The notes beneath the pieces were generated by a model. It saw only the letters and a list, made by a program, of their open reading frames with translations, was not told the DNA's origin and did not search any database. Shown in pieces: positions 34,972-44,314 of a stretch of 64,000 nucleotides of DNA. The DNA lies in the NCBI RefSeq assembly GCF_001428245.1, contig NZ_LMRV01000088.1:162864-226863 (forward strand). The letters are read 5' to 3'. This DNA comes from Paenibacillus sp. Soil522 (lineage in GTDB: Bacteria > Bacillota > Bacilli > Paenibacillales > Paenibacillaceae). Position numbers and translations under genes: made by a program. Every line of letters starts with the position of its first letter. Position 1 is the stretch's first letter.

Positions 34972-35805
34972 TTAACCTTTAATGCCTGTTGTCGCAATTC
35001 CTTCGACAAAATAACGCTGCGCTAAGAAGAAAATGATCAGGCACGGGACGATGGACAGAACCGACATGGCCATCACCTGGTCCCAGTTTGAAATGGACGA
35101 GGTGTCGAGCGACATCCGCAGGCCCAAGGAAATCGGGTATTTTTTGACACTGTTAATATAAATTAATGAGTTGAAGAAATCATTCCATGTCCAGATAAAC
35201 TGGAATACCGCAGCGGATACGAGCGCCGGTTTGCTGAGCGGCAGCAAAATATGCGTTAATATCTTGAACGAATTGCAGCCGTCCACGACCGCCGATTCAT
35301 CCAAATCGCGCGGCAGGCCGCGGAAAAACTGAATCATCATGAAGATAAAAAACGGATAAGTCGCAAACATAGAAGGAATGATAAACGTCCAATAGGTGTC
35401 CAACCAGCCTAAGTTGCGAAATAAGAGATAGCTCGGAATAATGATAACGGCATTCGGTAGCATAAGCGTTGCAATCATCAAGGAAAAAAACAGGTTTTTC
35501 GTCGGAAACCGGAAACGGGCGAAACCGTAGGCCACGATAACACTGGATAAGACGGTTGCGATCACGGTCGGAACAACAAGCAGGAACGAATTGGTAAAAA
35601 AGGTGCTGAACCCAAACTGCCCTGTGCCCTTCCACCCGTTAATATAAGATGTGATGACGAAGCGGGAAGGAATCAAATTTACGCTCGAGAAAATTTCGGG
35701 CAGCGGTTTAAACGACGCACTAATCAACCAAATGATCGGATAAATTAATATAATGCCGAAAATCGTTAGAAAGCTGAACCTGCCCATACGAATCAGAGAT
35801 GTCAT
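34972..35805 (-). CDS. Carbohydrate ABC transporter permease (MalG type)
   Basis: 277 residues with six helices and the EAA loop LPRDLDESAVVDGCNSFKIL, which docks on the ATPase. Typical CUT1-family second permease. Its ATG (35803-35805) overlaps the stop of the first permease gene (TAATG), with GGAGG upstream. The operon has no ATPase gene, as usual for Bacillota importers that share an MsmX-like ATPase. Confidence 0.92.
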   Translation of the reverse strand: MTSLIRMGRFSFLTIFGIILIYPIIWLISASFKPLPEIFSSVNLIPSRFVITSYINGWKGTGQFGFSTFFTNSFLLVVPTVIATVLSSVIVAYGFARFRFPTKNLFFSLMIATLMLPNAVIIIPSYLLFRNLGWLDTYWTFIIPSMFATYPFFIFMMIQFFRGLPRDLDESAVVDGCNSFKILTHILLPLSKPALVSAAVFQFIWTWNDFFNSLIYINSVKKYPISLGLRMSLDTSSISNWDQVMAMSVLSIVPCLIIFFLAQRYFVEGIATTGIKG

Positions 35806-36716
35806 TAGAATTTTCCTCCATCCTCGTAATGAGTCCAATATTTCTGGGATTTAAACGCTATGATCGTAAACAGCATAATGGATAGGAACAGGATCCAGGA
35901 AAGCGCTGACGCATAACCCATTTTGGAAAATTGGAATGCATCTTGATACAGCTTTAAGCCGAATAAATATGTGCTGTTAAGCGGCCCCCCGTTCGTAATT
36001 AGAAAAGCTGCGGTGAACTCCTGAAACGCATTGACGGTCTGCATAATGAGATTGAAAAAAATGATCGGCGTAAGCAGGGGAAACGTAATGCTGAAAAACA
36101 TACGCAGCTTCGATGCCCCGTCAATCGTTCCCGCTTCGTACAAATCTTTTGGTATTTGCTTCAGACCGGCCAGAAACAATACCATGGATGATCCAAACTG
36201 CCAGATCGCAAGCAAGCTGATGGATACTAAGGCCAATGAGGGAATTCCGAACCAGTCAATGGCCGGCAGCCCCAGGCCGGTAATAAAATGATTGACCACA
36301 CCGTCCTTCGTGAACATCGAACGCCATAGTATGGCGATAGCTACGCTTCCGCCTAGAATAGACGGAAGGTAGTAAAGCGTGCGGAACACCGAGATGAACT
36401 TCATTTTCACGTTCAAAATAACGGCTATCAACAGCGCAAATGCCAGCTTTCCTGGAACAGCGAACAGCGCATAAAGAAAGGTTGCTTTGAGCGCCGGGAA
36501 AAACAAGGGGTCCTGCGTAAACATATAAACATAATTGCTCAGCCCGATAAATTTTTCAGCCTTCAATAAACTGAAATCGGTAAAGGAATAATATAACGAA
36601 GCTAGAAACGGATACATCTTGAAAATCAAAAGTCCAATAATGAACGGGGACACATATAGCAATCCTATCCATTGCCTATTATCTGAGTTTCTAAAAACGA
36701 TCCCTAGTTTGTTCAT
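35805..36716 (-). CDS. Carbohydrate ABC transporter permease (UgpA/MalF type)
   Basis: 303 residues, six helices, with EAA loop IPKDLYEAGTIDGASKLRMF. N-terminal IGLLYVSPFIIGLLIFKMYP is typical of CUT1 first permeases. AAGGTGG lies before the ATG. Pairs with the following permease and the binding protein encoded just upstream. Confidence 0.92.
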   Translation of the reverse strand: MNKLGIVFRNSDNRQWIGLLYVSPFIIGLLIFKMYPFLASLYYSFTDFSLLKAEKFIGLSNYVYMFTQDPLFFPALKATFLYALFAVPGKLAFALLIAVILNVKMKFISVFRTLYYLPSILGGSVAIAILWRSMFTKDGVVNHFITGLGLPAIDWFGIPSLALVSISLLAIWQFGSSMVLFLAGLKQIPKDLYEAGTIDGASKLRMFFSITFPLLTPIIFFNLIMQTVNAFQEFTAAFLITNGGPLNSTYLFGLKLYQDAFQFSKMGYASALSWILFLSIMLFTIIAFKSQKYWTHYEDGGKF

Positions 36717-36741
36717 AGTTTTTCCACCTTAGACCATTCTT

Positions 36742-38094
36742 TTATTTTGTAGATGCCTCGATCTCTTTCAGTTTAGCTTCATAACGTTCGATCATTTCCG
36801 CTGCCGCAGCTTCAGGAGTCAGTTTGCCAAAGGCCACTCTCTCGATCACTTCATTGGAAATTTTCATCAATTCCAGATTGTTGTTTATAAAGCTCGGAGC
36901 GGCTGCTTGATTGGCTAAAGCCGTCTCTAAGGAAGTGGCAACGACCTGATCAAGTTTGCCGTTTTCGAGCAGCAGCTGTTGTGACGATGGCTTGACCGGA
37001 ATCGACCGCTCCACGCCAAGCGTCATAATGGCATCTTTATCCGCAAATAACCAATTTAAAAATTTGGCGGCTTCATCAATATGCTTAGAGTTTTTGTTAA
37101 TGCCGATCAGCTGCGAAGGTCTGGCATTAATGCCGGTAGATTTGGCATTTTCCTTAACCGGAAACAGTGTGGTCGTAATATCAAAGCTTGCTGCTGTTCC
37201 GCGAAGCTTTGGAATATCCGCGACATTCGCAATCGTCATGGCCGATTCGCCGTTAATCCACTTCGGATTTTGCTCGGTTTTGGCGTTGAACAAAGCGCTC
37301 TCGCCGAGCGGCTGCAGCACGCCTGTATCAAATAATGATTTAAGGAATGTGAAGGTCTCGGTCATTGATTGTTGATCAAAGCCCAGCGTATTATCAGCAT
37401 TAACAAGGTACTTTCCTGTAAGCTGGCTATGATAGGAAGGAACTATTTTTTCAGTAAGCGTAGCCAAATCTGAGTTGATCAAAAACATCTTCGGATTTTT
37501 TTGATTCAGCTTCTGTCCTTCCGCAATAATCTGTTCCCAGGACCATTTATCGTGCATCGGAATGCCTTCGCGCTCCATGAAGCTTTTGTTCACAATTGCC
37601 GTCAGCGCGTTCATTCCAGTCGGGGCGCCTTGAAGCTTATCGTTGATGATCGCCCAATCGCGCAAAAACGGTTCATCGAATTCGGTTAGATCGATCGTGT
37701 CCTTCAGCGTGTACATATCGACAAACAAATCGGCTTGTCTGACCAAATCGTTTATCCATAAATAGTCCAGCTGGATAAGATCGGGAGCCGTTCCGCCGGA
37801 GAGCTGCGTCTGAAGCTTTTGATAGTAACCGTCGAACGTCCCGTATTCCGCTTCAATGGTCACATTCGGGTTTTGCTTCATGTACAAATCAATCGCAGCT
37901 AAGGTAGCTTTATGTCTGGACTCTCCGCCCCACCAGGAGAAGCGCAGCGTTACCTTTTCATCCCCGGTTTCCTTACCTGCGTTCCCCTGATTGCCGGCAT
38001 TCGAATTTGAGCCGGAACAAGCCGACAGCGTCAATGCAAGGGCAAGGAGTGTGACCAAGCTTAAAATCGTTAGCCTGTTAAATTTTTTCAACAT
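36742..38094 (-). CDS. Extracellular sugar-binding lipoprotein (CUT1)
   Basis: 450 residues. Signal peptide with lipobox ALTLSAC (Cys about residue 26), a Ser/Asn/Gly linker, then the family 1 solute-binding fold: VTLRFSWWGGESRH, ATLAAIDLYMKQNPNVTIEAEYG, TAPDLIQLDYLWI. I prefer the second ATG (38092-38094) because AAGGGG is 9 nt upstream; the first ATG, three codons earlier, is too close. It captures the substrate, probably an oligosaccharide or glycoside, for the two permeases. Confidence 0.92.
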   Translation of the reverse strand: MLKKFNRLTILSLVTLLALALTLSACSGSNSNAGNQGNAGKETGDEKVTLRFSWWGGESRHKATLAAIDLYMKQNPNVTIEAEYGTFDGYYQKLQTQLSGGTAPDLIQLDYLWINDLVRQADLFVDMYTLKDTIDLTEFDEPFLRDWAIINDKLQGAPTGMNALTAIVNKSFMEREGIPMHDKWSWEQIIAEGQKLNQKNPKMFLINSDLATLTEKIVPSYHSQLTGKYLVNADNTLGFDQQSMTETFTFLKSLFDTGVLQPLGESALFNAKTEQNPKWINGESAMTIANVADIPKLRGTAASFDITTTLFPVKENAKSTGINARPSQLIGINKNSKHIDEAAKFLNWLFADKDAIMTLGVERSIPVKPSSQQLLLENGKLDQVVATSLETALANQAAAPSFINNNLELMKISNEVIERVAFGKLTPEAAAAEMIERYEAKLKEIEASTK

Positions 38095-38115
38095 GTTATT
38101 CATCCCCTTATTTTT

Positions 38116-39078
38116 TTAGATGTAATTAACAGATGAGTTCACGCAAGCCGGCAGAGGCTTCTCAGCTAGTCCTGCTAATAAGTTGTCCACTGCCAACATA
38201 GCCATACTATTGCGGGTCTCATACGTTGCGCTGCCAATATGCGGCGTTACCAAAATATTTGGCAATGCAAGCAGCGGATGATCGCCCGGCAATGGCTCCG
38301 GATCCGTAACATCTAATGCTGCGTAGGCGATTTTGTTCTGTTTCAAAGCGTCATACAACGCATCTGTCTGAACCACCTGTCCCCGTGAAGCGTTTACAAA
38401 ATAAGCAGTATTTTTCATCCGGTCGAACTGCTGCTTTCCGAACATTCCTTTGCTTTGAGCGGATAATGGCACGAGTACGACGATGCAGTCCGCCTCTTCC
38501 AGCAGCCCGTCAAAGGAAACGTATTTTGCTCCGAGCTGATCGTCATCCTGCTTTCGCGTACGATTATGATAGATGATTTGCATGCCGCTCGCCTTCGCTC
38601 TCTTTGCCACCGCGGTTCCAATATCACCCATACCATAAATCCCTAATGTTTTACCATAAAGATCGGTGCCCATCACTTCACGCCATTGGTTTGCTCTCAC
38701 CAGATCCCAGCCTTCGTGAATGCGACGCATAGCCGATAATAAAATGCCGAAAGTAAGATCTGCCGTCGCCTCAACCAGCACGCCCGGCGTATTGCCGAAC
38801 GGAATCCCTTTCTTCGTACAAGCAGCTACATCAATATTGTCGTAGCCAACCCCTGACTGCGCAATAACCCGAAGCTTTGGAGCAGCGCTAAGCAGCTCCT
38901 CGTCCACCTTTATGCTGTGACCGACACTGAGCAAGCCTTCCGCATCTTCGAGCCATTCCAGCAGCTGCTCCCTTGGAATCGGGCCGGGGCCTGTCCACTG
39001 CCTCACATCGCAATGTTCCTGAAGCTTCGCATAGGGGATTGGCCAGGTTTGTCCTGTTAACACCACTTTAGGTTTCAT
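38116..39078 (-). CDS. D-isomer-specific 2-hydroxyacid dehydrogenase
   Basis: 320 residues. NAD-binding loop I-Y-G-M-G-D-I-G in the middle, catalytic Arg in FVNASRGQVV, Glu in DVTDPEPLPGDHPLL and His in VTPHIGSATYETR; all three catalytic residues are present. The family reduces 2-keto acids (glyoxylate, hydroxypyruvate, 2-ketogluconate). The close resemblance of the C-terminal half to GyaR/TkrA proteins suggests reduction of a sugar-derived keto acid. AAAGGAG 7 nt before ATG 39076-39078. Confidence 0.9.
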   Translation of the reverse strand: MKPKVVLTGQTWPIPYAKLQEHCDVRQWTGPGPIPREQLLEWLEDAEGLLSVGHSIKVDEELLSAAPKLRVIAQSGVGYDNIDVAACTKKGIPFGNTPGVLVEATADLTFGILLSAMRRIHEGWDLVRANQWREVMGTDLYGKTLGIYGMGDIGTAVAKRAKASGMQIIYHNRTRKQDDDQLGAKYVSFDGLLEEADCIVVLVPLSAQSKGMFGKQQFDRMKNTAYFVNASRGQVVQTDALYDALKQNKIAYAALDVTDPEPLPGDHPLLALPNILVTPHIGSATYETRNSMAMLAVDNLLAGLAEKPLPACVNSSVNYI

Positions 39079-39124
39079 GAACAAACTCCTTTCATAATAA
39101 ATCATCTATTTCCAAAATATTTTG

Positions 39125-39937
39125 TTACGCAATTGGCATTAATTGTTCTTTAACATAGCGGGCATTTTCCATCATGGCGCCATCCGGGTCGGCTACCGCT
39201 TTCTCGGATTCTTCTTCTACCATAATCCATCCCTTATAATCGGTGTTTTGCAGATGTCTGACAATACGTGGGAAATCGATCACCCCTTCGCCCATCGCCT
39301 TCCACACATGATCAGCAGCAGCATCTTTAAAGTGTACATGCTTGATAAGCGGTCTATACGTTTCAAAAACTTGCGCCACATCCATGCCGCCGCAGGCGAT
39401 ATGTCCTGCGTCAGGGGTATACCCGATCACATTCGTATCCAACCCGTCAAACATGATCTTATAATCCTCTTCGTTTCTGAAAACCGAGCCTGGCGGAGAG
39501 TTGGGATGAAACGCTGTGACAACGCCATGATCTGCTGCTCTTCTTGCAATGGCATTGACGCATTCCAGAACGTTACGCTGCCTCGTTTGCAATTCATCAC
39601 GATTTTTTCCCGGCATTTGGACTACATTAAGTAAAGCATTTGGAAACTGCTTCAGATAAGCAATAAAATGGTCGGCTGTGCTTTGTTCCTCTTCTGATTC
39701 CCCCTTGTGAAGCCAGTGCAAGGAAAGCGTCAGAGCCGCAAGCTCCAGATTACGTTTTTGCAATTCCTCCTTGAGAAGCGCCGGGTCATTATAAAATCTG
39801 CCGAGCATCGCTACCTGCGTATCCAGCCCCTTAAAACCGCCGTCTGCAATGACGTCCAATATATGAGGCAAATTATCCGACTGCGTTTCGTAAGACAGCT
39901 GCCAGGTATAACCATGACATCCGAACTTGATCCCCAT
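39125..39937 (-). CDS. Sugar isomerase/epimerase resembling inosose dehydratase IolE
   Basis: 270-residue TIM barrel, first gene of the operon. Stretches shared with IolE-like proteins: FHPNSPPGSVFRNEEDY, G-Y-T-P-D-A-G-H-I-A-C-G-G-M-D, IKHVHFKDA, MGEGVIDFPRIV and YKGWIMVEEES. The Asp, His and Glu metal ligands are present. IolE dehydrates 2-keto-myo-inositol; an analogous dehydration or epimerisation of another keto-cyclitol or keto-sugar is possible. No other iol genes are nearby, so it is not the classical inositol pathway. Confidence 0.8.
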   Translation of the reverse strand: MGIKFGCHGYTWQLSYETQSDNLPHILDVIADGGFKGLDTQVAMLGRFYNDPALLKEELQKRNLELAALTLSLHWLHKGESEEEQSTADHFIAYLKQFPNALLNVVQMPGKNRDELQTRQRNVLECVNAIARRAADHGVVTAFHPNSPPGSVFRNEEDYKIMFDGLDTNVIGYTPDAGHIACGGMDVAQVFETYRPLIKHVHFKDAAADHVWKAMGEGVIDFPRIVRHLQNTDYKGWIMVEEESEKAVADPDGAMMENARYVKEQLMPIA

Positions 39938-39993
39938 CGTTCTTGAACCCCCTTATCTTTTTTTGTTTGCTTAAACCGTTGCTGCTGACTAAA

Positions 39994-40008
39994 TAATAGC
40001 GCTTACAT
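39994..40008 (-). promoter_or_regulatory. Candidate cre (CcpA) site
   Basis: Minus strand ATGTAAGCGCTATTA matches the cre consensus WTGNAANCGNWNNCW at all defined positions but one. It lies about 60 nt before the first operon gene and next to a TATTAT that could be its -10 element, so catabolite repression is plausible. Confidence 0.5.
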
Positions 40009-40140
40009 CCTTAAAAAAACAGGCATTCGAATTGTTATTCCGTACCTCTAGTTATGTATTTTTTGTCCTTAATCCCGCAAAAGGTATCATTACTTGCTAT
40101 AAATCAGCTTAATTTAACATTTCGCTTGCCGAGCTTATTT

Positions 40141-40169
40141 TTGGCGGCACGATACTGGTATACTATAAT
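40141..40169 (+). promoter_or_regulatory. Sigma-A promoter of the two-component genes
   Basis: TTGGCG (40141-40146), 17-nt spacer, perfect TATAAT (40164-40169), 33 nt before the response regulator start. Confidence 0.65.
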
Positions 40170-40202
40170 CAAGATAAAAAGTTAAACAACTGGGGGGCCT
40201 TC

Positions 40203-40925
40203 ATGTACAAGCTTCTGATCGTCGACGATGAAAAAGAGACCCGAACCGGATTACGGAACTATTTCCCTTGGCAAGAGATCGGATTTGAAATTGTAGGCGA
40301 AGCGGAAAACGGGGCAGACGCGCTTACTTTTATTGAAATAGAACGGGTGGATGTCGTGCTCAGCGATATTAAAATGCCTGTAATGGACGGCTTGGAGCTT
40401 GCCCATGAAATATACCGTAAGCGCTTACCAGTTAAAATTGTATTTTTAAGCGCCCACAGGGAATTCGAGTATGCACAAAAGGCCATCATATACGGTGTGA
40501 AAAACTACATTATTAAACCTACAAAATACGACGAGCTGGTAGAAACTTTTATAAAGCTGAAGGAAGAGCTAAATCAATCGACCGCGACGGAAGCTGTCGA
40601 TTCCGTTTTAACGGAACACAAAGTGATAGCGGCGGTCCGCCAATACGTAGACAAGCATCTTTCTACAGCCAGCCTGGAAGGGGCTGCTGAGCATGTCTAT
40701 ATGACTCCCCAATATCTCAGTAAATTTTTTAAAGATAAAACGGGGCAAAATTTCTCTGATCTGCTGCTCGATAAACGAATGAGCAAAGCAAAAGAACTTC
40801 TTGAAGACTTTCAGTACAAAATTTATCAAGTAAGCGAGCTCGTCGGCTATGCAAATTCCAAAAATTTCACCCGGGCGTTCGGCAAATACTACGGAAAATC
40901 GCCGCGTGAGGTTAGAAATGAGTAG
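40203..40925 (+). CDS. YesN-type response regulator with AraC HTH
   Basis: 240 residues: receiver domain 1-120 with acidic pair D8-D9, phospho-acceptor D55 in L-S-D-I-K-M-P and Lys in I-I-K-P-T, then a C-terminal AraC HTH (VYMTPQYLSKFFKDKTGQNF...YKIYQVSELVGYANSKNFTRAF). Shorter than most YesN proteins (often 350-530) because the spacer between the domains is small. Divergent from the sugar operon and three nt before the sensor gene. It most likely activates the operon in response to the sugar. Confidence 0.9.
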   Translation: MYKLLIVDDEKETRTGLRNYFPWQEIGFEIVGEAENGADALTFIEIERVDVVLSDIKMPVMDGLELAHEIYRKRLPVKIVFLSAHREFEYAQKAIIYGVKNYIIKPTKYDELVETFIKLKEELNQSTATEAVDSVLTEHKVIAAVRQYVDKHLSTASLEGAAEHVYMTPQYLSKFFKDKTGQNFSDLLLDKRMSKAKELLEDFQYKIYQVSELVGYANSKNFTRAFGKYYGKSPREVRNE

Positions 40926-40928
40926 CTT

Positions 40929-42722
40929 ATGAAAACCATTCACACTTTTTTCATAAAAAACTTTATAGGCGTCATCCTGCCGATGTTTATCCCGATCCTG
41001 GTGCTCGGCGTATTGTCCAATCTTATTATCGAGAACTATATCAAGGATGCTATTATTGCCAATAACGAAAGCTTGCTTCGGCAGGCCAAAGATAACGTCG
41101 AGTTGATTTTTAACGAGCTGGATGCGATCTCTTTATATTTTATTACGAATCCGACGATCAATCAGAATATGAATCGCGTCTTGAGAGCGCCCGTGCTGGA
41201 ATCGGGGGATATCACGCTGTTCGATACGGTACGCGACTTTATCGATGCCCCGGCAAATGCCAGACCCTATATTGATTCCATTTATATGTATATCCCAAAT
41301 GACTATGACCGGTATTACAACAGCAACAACGGGATTGACTACTTGCGCACATCCCATGATGTTTCTTGGCACCGGAGCATTATGATGCATGGGCACGAAA
41401 TGATGTGGGCCGAGTCCCGTACAGTTAGGGCATATTCATTCGAGCCGTCAAAAAAAGTGATAACGCTTTACCGCAAACTGACCCAAGCTCAAAATTCCGG
41501 CGTGCTCATCCTTAACATTTCCACTGATTATATTGAAAAGCAGCTCGAGCATCTGAAGGTGCTTCCCGAGCAGCAAATTTTCATTATGGATCAGAATAAT
41601 CAATTAATGACCAGCCAAGCCCAATTGGCTGATTACACAAGCCATGAGTTTGTAGACATCGGTTTAAACAAGCAATCCGTATTTACGATTCAATCTGCTG
41701 CCGGACCAAGTCTGGTTTCGAAACTAAAATCAGATAAATACGGTTGGAGCTTCGTTACGGTCACTTCACAGAAAAGCTTATATAAAGTACCTAATTTCTT
41801 GAAGAAATTGACGTCTTTTCTGCTTATCGCTTGTTTTATTGCGGGTACTCTGCTCACCTATTTTCTCACTAGAAATAATTACCGCAATGTCAAATCCATT
41901 CTGAACATCATCCACTCAGCCAAATACGGCACCGAGCTGTCGACGGTCGAGGAAAAGCCTTATCATGTGTACAATTACATCATTCAAAACGTATTGCGGA
42001 CGTTCGTGGAGCATAACTACTTAACCGTCCAGCTTTCGGAACGTAAATATCGGCATGAGGTGCTTGAGCTTAAAGCGCTGCAAGCTCAAATCAATCCTCA
42101 TTTTCTGTTCAACACGCTCCAAACGATTTATTGGAAAGTGATTAGCCTCACCGGGAAACCCAATGAAGCCAACGTCATGCTGGAGCATTTATCCGACATT
42201 CTTAAATATGCGCTCGATGTGCCCATGCAGCTTATCCGCCTCGAAGAAGAGCTGCAGTATACCCGCAGTTATATCGAAATACTCAAATACAGATATTCGG
42301 ACAAATTCAAGGTCATTTGGGATTTAGAGGAGAACCTTCTGGATTATCGGGTGAATAAGCTCATTTTGCAGCCGTTAGTGGAGAATGCGCTGTATCACGG
42401 CATTAAAAACAAAAAGGAACAGGGGTTAATCAAAATTAAAATCCGTGCAAAGGGGCAACAGCTGCGGATAGCGGTAATAGACAATGGGATAGGGATAACC
42501 CCCGGCCGCTTAAAGCAAATCAGGGATCGATTACAGTACTCGCCGGTCAATGCCGATGATGATCAGCCCCATATCGGCCTTTATAACACGTACAAAAGAA
42601 TAAAAATACAGTTCGGCGCCGCCTCTCAGTTCATGATCAAATCCAAAGCCGGCTTTGGAACAAAAATAGAGATTACGCTTCCGTTGATCGATCAGGAAAC
42701 AGTCGGCCATTTCTCAAAATAA
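40929..42722 (+). CDS. YesM-type sensor histidine kinase
   Basis: 597 residues. A helix at about 10-32 and another at about 293-315 flank an extracellular dCache-like sensor region of 260 residues. The cytosolic part has a short HAMP-like segment, the His_kinase motif LQAQINPHFLFNTLQTIYW with phospho-acceptor His, and an N-box LVENALYHGIKNKKEQG and VIDNGIGI. Typical sensor for extracellular sugars or glycans that partners with the upstream YesN. A weak ribosome site; probably translationally coupled to the upstream gene. Confidence 0.92.
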   Translation: MKTIHTFFIKNFIGVILPMFIPILVLGVLSNLIIENYIKDAIIANNESLLRQAKDNVELIFNELDAISLYFITNPTINQNMNRVLRAPVLESGDITLFDTVRDFIDAPANARPYIDSIYMYIPNDYDRYYNSNNGIDYLRTSHDVSWHRSIMMHGHEMMWAESRTVRAYSFEPSKKVITLYRKLTQAQNSGVLILNISTDYIEKQLEHLKVLPEQQIFIMDQNNQLMTSQAQLADYTSHEFVDIGLNKQSVFTIQSAAGPSLVSKLKSDKYGWSFVTVTSQKSLYKVPNFLKKLTSFLLIACFIAGTLLTYFLTRNNYRNVKSILNIIHSAKYGTELSTVEEKPYHVYNYIIQNVLRTFVEHNYLTVQLSERKYRHEVLELKALQAQINPHFLFNTLQTIYWKVISLTGKPNEANVMLEHLSDILKYALDVPMQLIRLEEELQYTRSYIEILKYRYSDKFKVIWDLEENLLDYRVNKLILQPLVENALYHGIKNKKEQGLIKIKIRAKGQQLRIAVIDNGIGITPGRLKQIRDRLQYSPVNADDDQPHIGLYNTYKRIKIQFGAASQFMIKSKAGFGTKIEITLPLIDQETVGHFSK

Positions 42723-42756
42723 TCATTCTCCGAACAATTACATCGCCCGGTAAATA

Positions 42757-42790
42757 CGAAAATGAGGTGCATTTCTGCACCTCATTTTCG
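42757..42790. terminator. Perfect hairpin terminator
   Basis: CGAAAATGAGGTGCA (42757-42771), loop TTTC, TGCACCTCATTTTCG (42776-42790). Between the convergent histidine kinase and transglutaminase-like genes and able to serve both. Confidence 0.8.
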
Positions 42791-42823
42791 GGTATGATCG
42801 ATTTGCTTCATTCGAAATGCCGT

Positions 42824-44014
42824 CTACCGCCGATATTCAAGCTGTATATGGACAAGGAGCGAATCATCGCCGGCATACGGCTCATAGCTCGCCCGGTAGC
42901 CAACTGCCACGTTCACGCTCTGGAAGGCAGCCTTCAAGGCAGCGGGAAACTGATCGCCTTGCTCATATCTGAAAGCTAAGCTCGCCGTGCGGGAGTCAAG
43001 CGCCGATTGAATAACCTGATTAAGCTGCTCTGAGCTCGATACCGTATATTCCGGCTCCAGCCAGTGCAGGCCCAGTGTCATCTTCAGCTTGGTAAAGCGG
43101 TCGCGCTCGGCTGCCTTGCCCAGCTGCTCCAGCTCCCGGATCGTATCCGCATAGGATGCCGCTGCGGCAGGATAAGCTTTTGTCCATTGATGATCCGCCC
43201 GCAGCTCCTCGTCCGTCTTCAAGTAATAATTGTACCTGATCGCACTCTCGCCCGGTTTGGCTGCATTCGCTTTCGCAGACGAGTCCTTGCCTGCAGCCGT
43301 TATCCCTACCGGATCATCCCAAGTTAAATCCAAATGATACCAAATGCCGTCCAGCTGCACCATATTCCAAGCATGCTCGCCCGTATTTACGGTCCCCTCG
43401 GCAATTAATACCGTAATGCCCGCTTCCTTCAGCATCTTGTAGCCGAGCAGCGCATAGCCCTGGCAGACTGCCTCGCCTAACGTTACCGCTTCATATGCGG
43501 TGTAGTGCGACAAGGACTGGTCATATTCGATTTGATTAACGATCCAATCGTGAATCACTTTTACTTTCTCATGCTCGTTCATCCCCGGTTCAATGATCGA
43601 CTTAAGCGCCTTCGCCGTTTCAAGGTCTACGACGGCTGTTTGCTTAAGCGTCTCACGGTATCTGGCTTCAAGGGCGATCGTCGATTTATTTCCCCAGCTT
43701 CGGATCGTATAGATGTAGGATTCCAGGATATAGGCCGAATAGTCATCATGCCTAAGGGCGGCGTGAATAATATCCTTGAGCTTATCCGTCAGCTCCTGCT
43801 TGTCCCCCGTGTAAGTGACAGAAAAATGCTCAGACCGGGCTTGGAACTGTTGGGCGATTTCTTGCTCCAGTCTCTCCAGCTTATTCGGCTCATCCACGGC
43901 GACGGCCTCCTCCGACTCGGCTGCGGCAGGAAATAAGTCCAGCTTTAAGTCAAGGCAATATGCAGCTGCTATGATGAAGACAACCACCAACAGCTTGGAA
44001 GCTACTCTATGCAT
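42824..44014 (-). CDS. Exported transglutaminase-like (Cys-His-Asp) protein
   Basis: 396 residues. An N-terminal hydrophobic segment (LLVVVFIIAAAYCL) looks like a signal anchor, putting the rest outside the cell. The transglutaminase core is clear: G-E-A-V-C-Q-G-Y-A with nucleophile Cys, T-G-E-H-A-W-N-M-V with His, and H-L-D-L-T-W-D-D-P with Asp. Bacterial proteins of this kind act as peptidases or crosslinkers at the cell wall; no substrate can be named. Between the two-component system and the GH88 gene. Confidence 0.8.
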   Translation of the reverse strand: MHRVASKLLVVVFIIAAAYCLDLKLDLFPAAAESEEAVAVDEPNKLERLEQEIAQQFQARSEHFSVTYTGDKQELTDKLKDIIHAALRHDDYSAYILESYIYTIRSWGNKSTIALEARYRETLKQTAVVDLETAKALKSIIEPGMNEHEKVKVIHDWIVNQIEYDQSLSHYTAYEAVTLGEAVCQGYALLGYKMLKEAGITVLIAEGTVNTGEHAWNMVQLDGIWYHLDLTWDDPVGITAAGKDSSAKANAAKPGESAIRYNYYLKTDEELRADHQWTKAYPAAAASYADTIRELEQLGKAAERDRFTKLKMTLGLHWLEPEYTVSSSEQLNQVIQSALDSRTASLAFRYEQGDQFPAALKAAFQSVNVAVGYRASYEPYAGDDSLLVHIQLEYRR

Positions 44015-44289
44015 TCGAACCTCCTATACGGGTTGCAAAGCGAACAGCCCCGGGATCCGCAGCTCCTCTTCACAAGTCTATTTATCTCTTTCTGCTTCCT
44101 TGAATAGTATCATAATCGAACGGATTAAAATACATCACCGCATAACGCGTGCGTTATCCCATATATATTCTAGAGGATGCGCTTCTATAACGGGGTCCAT
44201 TTAAAATTATTCCCAAAATTTACATGCAGTATCATTTATCAAAAAGATTTTCATCCTCTGCCTTTCGTGTCCCCTATCCATAATAACAA
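44015..44289. other. Promoter region of the transglutaminase-like gene; no gene seen
   Basis: AT-rich with several stop codons in all frames. A minus-strand promoter must lie here but no -35/-10 pair was convincing. Confidence 0.3.
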
Positions 44290-44311
44290 ATAGGACCCTT
44301 CCGGGTCCTAT
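44290..44311 (-). terminator. Terminator of the GH88 gene
   Basis: ATAGGACCC (44290-44298) and GGGTCCTAT (44303-44311), 4-nt loop; the GH88 stop lies at 44315. The U-run on the minus strand is weak (TTTGTTATT). Confidence 0.7.
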
Positions 44312-44314
44312 CCC

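Noticed and set aside
42723..42979. Plus-strand frame after the histidine kinase (70 codons)
   Set aside because: Runs antisense into the transglutaminase-like gene and through the terminator hairpin.
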